This document shows positions 1-8,251 of a stretch of 64,000 bases of DNA, one piece after another. Below the pieces are notes generated by a model that made no database searches, was not told where the DNA came from, and saw nothing but the letters and a program-made list of their open reading frames with translations. The number at the start of each line of letters is the position of its first letter. Position 1 is the stretch's first letter. The stretch covers positions 620,001-684,000 of the forward strand of contig NZ_CP114767.1 in the NCBI RefSeq assembly GCF_027359925.1, given 5' to 3'. Origin of the DNA: Hymenobacter canadensis. GTDB lineage: Bacteria; Bacteroidota; Bacteroidia; Cytophagales; Hymenobacteraceae. The translations under genes were made by a program, and so were the position numbers.

Positions 1-11
1 TCCCCGAAATC

Positions 12-623
12 ATGCAACGCTGGCTGCCGCACACCGAGTGGCGCGGGCCGATGCGGGCGGGGGAGAAGCCGCTCTACCTTACCTTCGACGACGGCCCCGT
101 GCCCGAGGAAACGCCCTTTGTGCTGGAGCAGCTGGCCCGGCACAACGCCCGCGCCACGTTCTTCTGCGTCGGCGACAACCTGGAAAAGCACCCGGACATT
201 GCCCGGCAGGTGCTGGCCGCCGGCCACCGGCTCGCCAACCACACATTCCACCACGTGAGTGGCTGGCGCACGCCCTTGCCGCTGTATCTGGCGGAAGTGG
301 CCCGCTGCCAGCAGGCGCTGGATGCGCTGCTGCCGCAGCCCGAGGCCCGGCCGCTGCTGCGCCCGCCCTACGGCCGCCTCACCCGCGCCCAGGCCACCGC
401 GCTGCACCCCAGCCACCGCCTCATCATGTGGGATGTGCTCACCTACGACTACGACGCCACCTATCCGCCCGAAACCTGCCTGCGCGCTGCCCTGGCCCAC
501 ACCCGCCCCGGCGCCATCGTCGTGTTTCACGACAGCCACAAGGCCCGCCAGAACCTGCGCGCCGTGCTGCCCCGCTACCTGGCGGCCTGTGTTGAACAAG
601 GGTATTCGTTTGAGTTGTTGTAG
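12..623 (+). CDS. Polysaccharide deacetylase (NodB domain)
   Basis: A 203-residue protein made up almost entirely of a NodB/carbohydrate esterase 4 domain. Such enzymes remove acetyl groups from N-acetylated polysaccharides such as peptidoglycan or chitin-like polymers, using a metal ion. Visible motifs are TFDDGP (residues 24-29, catalytic Asp and metal Asp), NHTFHH (76-81, the metal-binding HTxxH motif), RPPYGR near 118, and VFHDSH near 175. There is no signal peptide or membrane segment from this ATG, so a cytoplasmic location or an upstream start beyond the window edge is possible. The family 2 glycosyltransferase downstream suggests work on a surface polysaccharide, but that link is inference. 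Confidence 0.88.
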   Translation: MQRWLPHTEWRGPMRAGEKPLYLTFDDGPVPEETPFVLEQLARHNARATFFCVGDNLEKHPDIARQVLAAGHRLANHTFHHVSGWRTPLPLYLAEVARCQQALDALLPQPEARPLLRPPYGRLTRAQATALHPSHRLIMWDVLTYDYDATYPPETCLRAALAHTRPGAIVVFHDSHKARQNLRAVLPRYLAACVEQGYSFELL

Positions 624-645
624 GAAAGAGGTAGGGTAGATTAAG

Positions 646-769
646 ACTGTCATCCTGAGCTTGCGAAGGACCTTGTCACGTCTGAACAGGTCGTGGTGAC
701 GAAGTTTGCGCGGAGGTTTGCGGAGTCGTTCCAGCGTGATAGGATCCTTCGCAAGCTCAGGATGACAGT
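646..769. repeat. Intergenic inverted repeat, GTCATCCTGAGC family
   Basis: Arms at 646-680 and 735-769 pair over 35 bp with three mismatches. The outer part reads ACTGTCATCCTGAGCTTGCG. It starts 23 bp after the deacetylase stop. Related elements lie at 48511-48614 and 52345-52444. The right arm contains an in-frame ATG that could start the next gene. Confidence 0.85.
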
Positions 770-1910
770 ACCTTTGTCACCTCATCACCCCATCACCTCA
801 ACACCAGCTTTGCTTTTCCTCACGCTCTTTCTTGCCGGCTGGTTTCTGATTCTGGCCACGTCTACGCTGCTGCTGGCCACGCGGCGCGGTAGTCAGCCGG
901 GGGCGCTGCCGCAGCCGCTGCCGCGTGTGAGTATTCTGATTGCGGCCCGCAACGAGGCGGCGGCCATTGGGCGCTGCCTGCAGGCCATCCGGCAGCTGGA
1001 GTACCCGGCGCACCTGCTGGAAGTGCTGCTCGGCGACGACGGCTCCACCGACGGCACCGCCGCCGTGGCCACTCAGGCCATGCAGGGCTTTGGCGGCACG
1101 TTTCGGGTGGTGCCCATCCAGGAGACGCTGGGCCTGGCCCGCGGCAAGGCCAACGTGCTGGCCCACCTCACCCGCGCCGCCACCACCGACTTCTTCCTCA
1201 TCACCGACGCCGATATTGCCGTGCCCCGCACCTGGGTTCCGGCGTTGCTGGCGCACGCCCAGCCGGGCATCGGCACCGTGACGGGCCTCACGCTGGTGCA
1301 GGGCCCGCGCCTGTTCGATAAGCTGCAGGGCCTCGACTGGCTGATTTCGCTGGGGCTGGTGCAGGTGGTGTCGGACCTGGGGCGGCCCGTGACGGCCATG
1401 GGCAACAACATGCTGGTGACGCGCGCCGCCTACGAAGCCACCGGCGGCTACGAGGCGCTGCCGTTTTCCGTAACCGAGGACTTCGAGCTGTTCCGCGCCA
1501 CGCTGCGCCACGGCTTCGGCTACCGGATTCTGTTCCGGCCGGAGGTGCTGGCCGAGAGTTTGCCCATGCCTACGTTTGGCGCGTTGCTGCACCAGCGCCG
1601 CCGCTGGAGCCGGGGCGTGGAAAGTTTGCCGTGGTGGCTGAAAGGCGGGTTGCTGTACTACGCGGGCTTCTATCCGGCGCTGCTGGCGCTGGGCTGGCTG
1701 GCGGGGCCGCTGGCCGCCGGGCTGGTGCTGCTGGCCAAAATGCTGCTGCAGGGCCTGCTGGCCGCGCTTTGCTTCCGCCGCGCCGGCCGCCGCGCCCCGC
1801 TGCACCTGCTGCCGCTCTTCGAGCTCTACACGCCCGCCCTCACCGCCGCCCTGGCCGTCTTCCGCTTGCTGCCGCTGTCCTTCGACTGGAAAGGGAGAAG
1901 GTATCGGTGA
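762..1910 (+). CDS. Family 2 glycosyltransferase, membrane-anchored
   Basis: Processive-type GT2 of about 382 residues that transfers sugars from nucleotide-sugar donors, probably for a surface polysaccharide or glycolipid. An N-terminal membrane helix (LLFLTLFLAGWFLILA) is followed by a GT-A domain with GDDGSTDGT, the TDADI (DxD-like) motif, TEDFEL and the acceptor-site motif QRRRW, then two more hydrophobic helices near the C-terminus. The start is uncertain. An upstream GTG at 693 would translate the inverted repeat, the ATG at 762 lies inside its right arm, and a TTG at 810 sits directly before the first helix. I chose the ATG. The deacetylase is upstream on the same strand. Confidence 0.85.
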   Translation: MTVPLSPHHPITSTPALLFLTLFLAGWFLILATSTLLLATRRGSQPGALPQPLPRVSILIAARNEAAAIGRCLQAIRQLEYPAHLLEVLLGDDGSTDGTAAVATQAMQGFGGTFRVVPIQETLGLARGKANVLAHLTRAATTDFFLITDADIAVPRTWVPALLAHAQPGIGTVTGLTLVQGPRLFDKLQGLDWLISLGLVQVVSDLGRPVTAMGNNMLVTRAAYEATGGYEALPFSVTEDFELFRATLRHGFGYRILFRPEVLAESLPMPTFGALLHQRRRWSRGVESLPWWLKGGLLYYAGFYPALLALGWLAGPLAAGLVLLAKMLLQGLLAALCFRRAGRRAPLHLLPLFELYTPALTAALAVFRLLPLSFDWKGRRYR

Positions 1911-1913
1911 GTT

Positions 1914-2127
1914 TTTAGGGCTTAGAGAATAGGGTATAGTGCTTAGGCTTACTGCGTAGTGCCTTGGGCGTGGATGGGTGTAGTGAGCTGGGCCGGAACT
2001 CCGCACGCTGACATGTTGGCCAGATGCCACCCCCAGCCTGGCCCGCCGTAACTTGCATCCGCCAAACTGGTGCCGTTTTCAACCCCGCCACCAAGCCCTA
2101 ATTCCTAATATCTAGGTCCTAAGCCCA
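1914..2127. repeat. Degenerate GGGCTTAG/CTAAGCCC intergenic repeat
   Basis: After the glycosyltransferase stop, GGGCTTAG and GTGCTTAGG words (about 1918-1947) are matched in inverted orientation by AAGCCCTAATTCC and CCTAAGCCC words at 2093-2126. The arms are imperfect and the 145-base centre has no gene that I recognise. The same words recur at 54268-54344 and 56686-56866. Confidence 0.4.
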
Positions 2128-2131
2128 ACAC

Positions 2132-2899
2132 ATGCATTTCACCGATTCCCACGCGCACGTTTATTCCGAGCAGTTCAAGCCCGACCGTGACGACATGCTC
2201 AACCGCGCCTTCGAGGCCGGCGTGCAGACCATCGTCATGCCCAACATCGACCATGAAAGCATCGACGCCATGCTGGAAACCGAGGCCCGGTTTCCGCAGC
2301 AGTGCCACGCCATAATGGGTCTGCATCCGTGCCACGTCACCAAAAACTTCGAGCGGGAGCTGTACGAGGTGGAAGACTGGCTGGGGAAGCGGCCGTTTGC
2401 CGCGGTAGGAGAGTGCGGCATCGACCTGCACTGGGACAAAACCACCCTCGGCATTCAGCAGGAAGCCCTGCGCGTGCAGATTGCGCTGGCCAAAAAGCAT
2501 CAGCTGCCGCTGGTGCTGCACACCCGCGAGGCCTTCCGCGAAACCACCGACCTCATCGAGGCCGGGCAGGACGGCACGCTGCGCGGCGTGTACCACTGCT
2601 TTTCGGGCACCGTGGCCGAGGCCGAGGAGGCCATCCGGCTGGGCTTTTTGCTGGGCATCGGGGGCGTGGTCACGTTCAAGAACGGCGGCCTCGACAAGGT
2701 GCTGCCCGGCATAGCGCTGGAGCACCTGCTGCTCGAAACCGACTGCCCTTACCTGGCCCCGATGCCGCACCGCGGCAAGCGCAACGAGCCGGCCTACCTG
2801 CCCCTCATTGCCCGGCGCATCGCCACGCTGCTCGGCAAAACCGAGGCCGAAGTAGTGGAAGCCACCACCCACAACGCCCGGCAACTGTTCCGGCTGTAA
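2132..2899 (+). CDS. TatD family metal-dependent hydrolase
   Basis: A full-length 255-residue TatD-type TIM-barrel metallohydrolase. Family members act as 3'-5' exonucleases/DNases or D-aminoacyl-tRNA deacylases in the cytoplasm. Metal ligands are visible as SHAH (HxH at residues 7 and 9), the Glu of GECGIDLHWD, HTREAF, HCFSG and the Asp of ETDCPYLAPMPHRGKRNEP. The ATG at 2132 gives the typical N-terminus directly before the first metal motif. It is flanked by intergenic repeats on both sides and appears to be a single transcription unit. Confidence 0.93.
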   Translation: MHFTDSHAHVYSEQFKPDRDDMLNRAFEAGVQTIVMPNIDHESIDAMLETEARFPQQCHAIMGLHPCHVTKNFERELYEVEDWLGKRPFAAVGECGIDLHWDKTTLGIQQEALRVQIALAKKHQLPLVLHTREAFRETTDLIEAGQDGTLRGVYHCFSGTVAEAEEAIRLGFLLGIGGVVTFKNGGLDKVLPGIALEHLLLETDCPYLAPMPHRGKRNEPAYLPLIARRIATLLGKTEAEVVEATTHNARQLFRL

Positions 2900-2904
2900 G
2901 CTAA

Positions 2905-3036
2905 GGCTGAATGAACGATGTAGAGACGCAATATTTTGCGTCTCGTCGTTGCTGATGCTGTTTGACTGAACGACAAGGTTCCGACCGTTCAACGACGAGA
3001 CGCAAAATATTGCGTCTCTACATCGTTCATTCAGCC
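2905..3036. repeat. Perfect 47-bp inverted repeat with nested palindromes (GAGACGCAA family)
   Basis: Arms at 2905-2951 and 2990-3036 are exact reverse complements over 47 bp, around a 38-bp centre. Each arm also contains its own near-palindrome, GAGACGCAA...TTGCGTCTC, so it can fold alone as well as with its partner. It begins 6 bases after the TatD stop. A second copy lies at 50333-50435. Confidence 0.95.
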
Positions 3037-3068
3037 CATTTCTGCCTTGTGAGGAAGCACGGACTGGC

Positions 3069-3101
3069 TTTGCTGGAATGACGCCGCCCTTCCTACCTTT
3101 C
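3069..3101 (+). promoter_or_regulatory. Predicted Bacteroidota promoter for the asparaginase gene
   Basis: TTTG at 3069-3072, then 21 bases, then TACCTTTC at 3094-3101 fits the Bacteroidota layout (TTTG near -33, TAnnTTTG near -7) with one mismatch. It lies about 26 bases before the chosen TTG start. Prediction by eye only. Confidence 0.4.
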
Positions 3102-3126
3102 CGCCTCCAACCCAACCGCCCCGCCC

Positions 3127-4176
3127 TTGCTCACTCCCGATTCCCGCCCCGAAACTGCCGTCCTCGTTATTTATACCGGCGGCACGGCCGGCATGGCCTA
3201 CAACAAGCGCGGCGAGCTGGTGCCGATGAACTTCGAGCAGATCCGCAAGAAGATGCCCGAGCTGCGCCAGCTCAACATGCGGGTGGAGGTGCAGAGCCTC
3301 GGCGAGCCGATTGATTCCAGCAACGTCACCATTCAGGACTGGCTGCGCATTGCGGCCCTTATCGAGGACAACTATGCCCTCTACGACGGCTTCGTGGTGC
3401 TGCACGGCACCGATACCATGGCCTACTCGGCGGCGGCGCTGAGCTTTCTGCTGGAAAACCTGGATAAGACGGTGGTGTTTACCGGCGCGCAGGTGCCCGT
3501 GGGCGGCATCCGCACCGATGCCCGCCGCAACCTGGTAACAGCCCTGGAATTTGCCGCCGCCCGCCACCCGGAAACCGGCACGGTGCGGGTGCCCGAAGTC
3601 TGCCTGTTCTTCAACGACGTGCTGATCCGGGGCAACCGGGCCAAAAAGGTGGAAAGCCAGCAGTACGACGCCTTCCGCTCCGAAAACTACCCGCCACTGG
3701 CCCGCGCCGGCATCGAGCTGGACTTCTACGACAACCAGATTCGGCCGCTGCCCGCGGCCCCGCTGCGCGCCCACCAGCGTTTCTCCGACCACGTCACGAT
3801 TCTGCCGCTGTTTCCGGGCCTTACCGAGCGCATGGTGCGGGCCCAGCTGGAAGCCGACGGCCTGCGCGGCGCCATCCTCGAAACCTACGGCTCCGGCAAC
3901 GCGCCCACCGCGCCCTGGTTTCTGAAGTGCCTGCGCGACGCCACCGACCACGGCGTGCACCTGCTCAACGTGAGCCAGTGCGAGGAAGGCCGCGTGCTGC
4001 AGGGCCGCTACGAAACCAGCGCCTACCTCACCGACCTGGGCGTGCTCGGCGGCGACGACATCACGCTGGAGGCGGCCATCACCAAGCTCATGTTTGTGCT
4101 GGGCCTGGAGCAGTCCGCCGCCGAAACCCGCCGCCTGCTCACCCACGACCTGCGCGGCGAAATCACGCTGGCCTGA
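3127..4176 (+). CDS. ansA: Type I L-asparaginase
   Basis: Hydrolyses L-asparagine to aspartate and ammonia. The 349-residue protein has the two threonine motifs of the family: TGGTAG (nucleophile Thr17; GGTIG is more usual) and HGTDTM (Thr95/Asp96). These are followed by FTGAQVPVGGIRTDARRN and a C-terminal domain ending the usual length. No signal peptide is seen, which suits the cytoplasmic type I enzyme. No ATG or GTG fits the N-terminus, so TTG at 3127 is the likely start. A predicted promoter lies just upstream and tRNA-Ser follows on the same strand. Confidence 0.9.
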   Translation: MLTPDSRPETAVLVIYTGGTAGMAYNKRGELVPMNFEQIRKKMPELRQLNMRVEVQSLGEPIDSSNVTIQDWLRIAALIEDNYALYDGFVVLHGTDTMAYSAAALSFLLENLDKTVVFTGAQVPVGGIRTDARRNLVTALEFAAARHPETGTVRVPEVCLFFNDVLIRGNRAKKVESQQYDAFRSENYPPLARAGIELDFYDNQIRPLPAAPLRAHQRFSDHVTILPLFPGLTERMVRAQLEADGLRGAILETYGSGNAPTAPWFLKCLRDATDHGVHLLNVSQCEEGRVLQGRYETSAYLTDLGVLGGDDITLEAAITKLMFVLGLEQSAAETRRLLTHDLRGEITLA

Positions 4177-4208
4177 GGCAGATTCTGCGCCCGAATTGCG
4201 GCCGGGGC

Positions 4209-4239
4209 TTGTGTATCCGGAAAAACGGGTGTTATTTTG
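4209..4239 (+). promoter_or_regulatory. Predicted promoter of tRNA-Ser
   Basis: TTG at 4209-4211, then 21 bases, then TATTTTG at 4233-4239 resembles the Bacteroidota -33/-7 pair. The tRNA begins 19 bases further on, leaving room for a short 5' leader. Confidence 0.45.
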
Positions 4240-4257
4240 CGCCACCTTACCGCACCT

Positions 4258-4345
4258 AGAGAGGTGTCCGAGTGGTTGAAGGAGCACGCCTGGAAAGTGT
4301 GTATGGGTCTAAAGCTCATCGTGGGTTCGAATCCCATCCTCTCTA
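4258..4345 (+). tRNA. tRNA-Ser (GGA anticodon)
   Basis: Long class II tRNA. The acceptor stem AGAGAGG (4258-4264) pairs with CCTCTCT (4338-4344). There is a D-arm GTCCGAGTGG, an anticodon arm CACGC-CTGGAAA-GTGTG with anticodon GGA, an extended variable arm (ATGGGTCTAAAGCTCAT region), and T-arm GTGGG-TTCGAAT-CCCAT. The 3' CCA is not encoded. It reads UCC/UCU codons. A strong terminator follows at 4358. Confidence 0.95.
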
Positions 4346-4357
4346 CATTTTTACAAC

Positions 4358-4396
4358 AAAACCCCGTTTGCAAGCCGCAAACGGGGTTTTGTTTTT
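4358..4396 (+). terminator. Rho-independent terminator after tRNA-Ser
   Basis: AAAACCCCGTTTGC (4358-4371) pairs perfectly with GCAAACGGGGTTTT (4377-4390) over a 5-base loop, and is followed by a T-rich tract. Confidence 0.9.
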
Positions 4397-4517
4397 TCAG
4401 CGGTGCTGCCGTGGGCCTCACCCCCTAGCCTCCTTCACTCGCTTGATTCGCGACATCGTGGAGAGGGGGAACTAGCTCTGGAAAAGCTGGTAGCTACCCC
4501 AGGTTGCGGAGCAGGCT

Positions 4518-4641
4518 CCGGTCCGGCGGCTCTTTCAGCCGTCGGGCCGGTCGTTGCGTGAACGGGGGGGCGAAACGTCTGGAGATGAGCAACGGCAGCG
4601 TACGACGACCGGCCCGACGGCTGAAAGAGCCGCCGGACCGG
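4518..4641. repeat. Perfect 37-bp inverted repeat beside the restriction gene
   Basis: Arms 4518-4554 and 4605-4641 are exact reverse complements over 37 bp (outer end CCGGTCCGGCGGCTC), with 50 bases between them. The right arm ends 8 bases from the stop of the restriction-modification gene on the minus strand. It may act as that gene's terminator or be a small mobile repeat. I see no second copy in the window. The rest of 4397-4648 holds no gene that I can support. Confidence 0.9.
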
Positions 4642-4648
4642 GGGCCAT

Positions 4649-7600
4649 CTACGCCGCGTAGGCGCCTTCCTCGGTCTGGCGGAGCAGGCTGAGGGCGGTG
4701 AGCGTGTCCAGCAGGGGCTGCACCTTTTCCGGGCGGGTGCGGCGGAAGCGGGCGGCTACCTGGGCGGCCGTTACCGACTGGCCGGCCTGCTGCACGGCAT
4801 CCCGCACGGCCTGCATCTGCTGGGCCAGCTCCGTGGGCCAGGGCTGGGGGCCGGTGGCCTCGGTGGCCGGGGCCACCTTGGCGGCGGTGGCGGGCAGGGC
4901 CAGCGCCGACTGCTGCAACTCGGGGGCCTGGTAGGCGGGGCGGAGGTAGCGCACGTGGCCCGCCAGTTCCTCCTGGGCGCGCTCGTGGTTGAGGCGCACC
5001 AGGCGGGTGAGTATTTCCGCGTCGGGGAGGTTGGGGGGCCAGTTGTAGGCGGCGGCTACGGCGGTATCGAGCTGCTGGTGCAGGCTCAGGACCACGGAGG
5101 CCAGGCCCTGCTGGTTGATGGTTTGCTCTTTGGCCGTGGTGAGGGGCTGGCCGGCGCGCAGCTTCTCCACCACGTTGTAGAGGTCGGTGAGGGTGAGGGT
5201 GGGGTGCTGGGTTTGCTGGCGCTTGCGGTGGGCGTCGAGCTGTTCGGCCAGCTCCCGGATGCGCGCCTGCTGCTCCGCCGTGGCCGCCGGGAAGGGGAAT
5301 TTTAGGAAACAGTCACTGTGATTGTAGGTAGCATCATTGCCTACACCAAGCCAGCCACCAGCCGCCGCTGCCCAGACGGTATGGATTCGGCTCGAAAGGA
5401 CACCTAAAGCCAATGCGTCATTCAGTGCAAATACAACAAGCTTCTAATCTGCGAGCGTGTTTCCAGGTAGAAAGCTGAAAATCCGGTGTCTAGCGGTTCG
5501 AGTAGTGACGATGAAGCGCGGTAAATTTTCTAAAGCTGGCCGGAAGCTGGCACGAGGTTCACCAAAGGTCCACCACTTCCTACGATAAGACTCGCGGTTA
5601 TTCTGATCACGTTCAGGTTTTACACGCTCATAAACGTGCTGGAAAATCTGAGGGTATCTATCAAGAATGGCATCAGTTTCTAGACCAAATAAGTCTATGG
5701 CTAAAAGACCTCTTGATTTTTGGGAAAGGTCACGGCCGTTGACATAAGGACGAATATGCTTTTCTAAGCCGGGCAAGGAGCCCAGACCCAAAGCTGCAGC
5801 TTCCTCTTCAGTTACCATGAAGCCAGCGCCATAAAGCCCTACGCCTACGTTTGCTAAGCCAGTGTTTGCCTTCAGCGTTTGAGCTTGATTCAAATCTGCG
5901 CCGACAGTTAGATCAGCATTGATTTTGCCTTCCTGAACTGCTAATTCAACATCACTGCTACCATCATCGACAGGCTTTTCCGCTTCGACGCTAAACAGAG
6001 TCCCGGACACTTCACCTGCTACAGCAGCTGTCATAGCAATTCGTACCGAAGCGCCGTTTGCTGCATCTACCCAAGGATGGTCAGGAATAGCGAAAATCAG
6101 CGAAAGAGGCTTAGTCGCGTCTTCTAAAAAAGGCTGCGTAATGCGACGGTTAAAGCTCTGTGTAATGGAGTTCGTTGTAATAAAGCCAAACCGTTCTGTG
6201 TGGTTATTCTGAACGGCGCGGGCCGCATTATACCACCAGTACATTACCAAGTCGGCAGATTCCGGAATCGTGCCTTTGTAAGCTTTGCGAAGCGCCTCTA
6301 CGTACCCGTCACCAAGGGAGTTACGCATGGCCTTATCACCTAAAAACGGCGGGTTGCCCACGATGAAATCGGCCTGGGGCCACTCGGCGGGCTGGGGGTT
6401 GGGGTAGTCGAGGACGGGCGTGCGGGCGGTTTCGTCGGGCACGGGCTGGCCGGTGGCGGGGTGCAGCTTGGTGGTGCCGTCCCAGCGCGTCACGGGCTGG
6501 CCGTGGGCATCGAGGCGGGGCGTGGGCGGGTCGTGCTGCAGGGCCGCATCCTGCTGGCGGATGTTCTGGTACTCGTCCAGCAGCGGCTCGCGCAGCTCGG
6601 AGGGGCCGTAGGTGCGCAGGTGCCACTGCAGGTAGCCGATGCGCAGCACCACGTCGGCAATGGCGGCCGCGCGCGGGTTCAGCTCCAGGCCCAGCAGCTG
6701 GTGCGGGCTTACGGTGGTTCCTCCCCCCAATTCCAGCAGGCCCGTCTGGCCGTAGCTGTTGATGGCGGCCAGCACTTCGCCTTCCAGCCGCTTGAGGTGT
6801 TCCAGCGTCACGTAAAGGAAGTTGCCGGAGCCGCAGGCGGGGTCCAGGATTTTGAGGCTGGTGAGGCGGGTGAGGAAGCGCACCAGCTCGGCGCGGGCGT
6901 CTTTGGGCTGGCCTTCGTCGAGGCGGCGGGCGGCGGCGGCCTGGGCGGCGGCCCACTCCCGGCGCAAAGGTTCCAGCACGGTGGGCAGCACCAGCCGCTC
7001 CACGTAGCGGCGCGGGGTGTAGTGGGCGCCCAGGCTGTGCCGCTCCTTGGGGTCGAGGGCGCGCTCCAGCAGCGTGCCGAAAATGGCCGGCTCCACCTCC
7101 GTCCAATCCGCCTTCGCCGACTGCAGCAGCAGCTCCGCCTGGCCGGCGTTCAGAGGCAGGGCGGTGGCATCGTGAAACAGCTTGCCGTTGAAGCGCCGCA
7201 GCCGGGCTTTCAGGTCCGACGAGAAGCCGCCGGTGTCCATGGTGCGCCACAGGTTGGTGAGGGCGTCGGGCAGAAACTCCAGCAGCTCCGGCGTGCCGTA
7301 CTGGCTCAGCATGCCGGTAAAGCTCTGCTTCGGAATCAGGCCCACATCTTCCGAAAACATGGTAAACAGGCAGCGCATCAGGAACTGCGCCACCACGTCG
7401 GGCGCGTGGCCGGCGCGTTCCAGCTGCTCCGAGAGTTTGGCCAGGCGGGCGGCCAGTTCCCGCGTGACGCGGGCGGCGCGGCGGCTGAGGTCCAGCTCTT
7501 TCGGGTCGAGGAAAATCTGGCGGAGCATGGCCCGCGTTTTCTCATCGGCCAGCGCGGCCAGCGGCAACCGGAACTTGGTTTGATCGGGAAACGGCACAAA

Positions 7601-8098
7601 CGAATCCCCGACGCCGGCAAAGTTGCTGTATACGTCGAGGCAGAAGCCCACGTCGGCCACCAGCACAAACAGCGGGCGGGGTTCCTCGGGCGGGAGGGCG
7701 CGCACGTAGCCGAGGGCCTGCTGGCGGGCGGCCTGCATCATTTCGGCCCACTTGGCGGAGCCGCGTACGGCGTGGCCCTTGCGGCGCTTGGCGGGCTCTA
7801 ATCCCAGCTCGGCGCGTTCCTGCTTTTTCTGCTGGTCGGCGGTGTCGGTGCCCTGCTTGGTTTCCAGCACGAAGCAGCCGCGCTTATACAGGTCGATGCG
7901 GCCGGTGCTTTTCTTGGGGCCGTCGTTGAACTGCACGGCGCGTTCCAGCACGTACTGGTCTTGGGTGGGGTCGTCGGTGGTGGGGTCGGGGCGAGGTACT
8001 TCCAGCAGGTCGCAGAGGTCTTGCAGAAACAGGCCGTAGTTGGCGCGCTCCGCGCCGCCGGAGTTTTTCCAGCGGGCTTCAAAGTCGGGGTAAGTCAA
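4649..8098 (-). pseudogene. MmeI-like type IIG restriction-modification enzyme, split by an in-frame TAG
   Basis: One reading frame of 1150 codons, starting at ATG 8098 and interrupted only by a TAG at 5446-5444 (codon 885). The upstream part (5444-8098, 884 residues) holds a PD-(D/E)xK-like nuclease site (Asp69, Glu79-x-Lys81), a helical spacer, a class I SAM methyltransferase with DPACGSGNF near residue 420 and NPPF near 585, and the start of a target-recognition region. The 234 or so residues after the TAG continue the family pattern (LGVLSSRIHTVWA, LGVGNDATYN, FPFP) and end in a coiled C-terminal region. Intact relatives both cut and methylate DNA from one chain. The stop removes the end of the recognition domain, so I infer an inactive gene, or one restored by readthrough, tRNA suppression or reversion. 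A TTG at 5413 could start a separate C-terminal fragment. Base composition is uneven: about 5300-6335 is clearly AT-richer than both flanks. Confidence 0.8.
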
Positions 8099-8251
8099 AG
8101 CGGATAGGGGCTAGGGGATAAATCGGGCGGGGAAGATAGGGAGCGGGCGGGAAAACTGCCGGTGCCCGCCGCGTCGGGCAACCTGATTTCATTACTTTTA
8201 GCCTCGTCGCGAAGTGGCTCAGCCCCGCACTCTACTGCCTTATCGTCTTTA

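Noticed and set aside
798..2030. Long open frame antisense to the glycosyltransferase (about 410 codons)
   Set aside because: Composition artefact of GC-rich coding DNA: Arg/Gln/His/Gly-rich, no motif, fully opposite a clear GT2 gene.
4649..5413. Separate 254-residue gene starting at TTG 5413
   Set aside because: It is in the same frame as the upstream part, separated by one TAG, and continues the same protein family pattern, so it is treated as the broken end of one gene.
6461..7801. 446-codon plus-strand frame across the restriction gene
   Set aside because: Mirror of the methyltransferase coding sequence, Gly/Gln/Val-rich with no domain.
4258..8098. Genomic island integrated at tRNA-Ser
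   Set aside because: No integrase and no direct copy of the tRNA 3' end is visible on the far side of the restriction gene; xerD at 56.9 kb is a housekeeping type.
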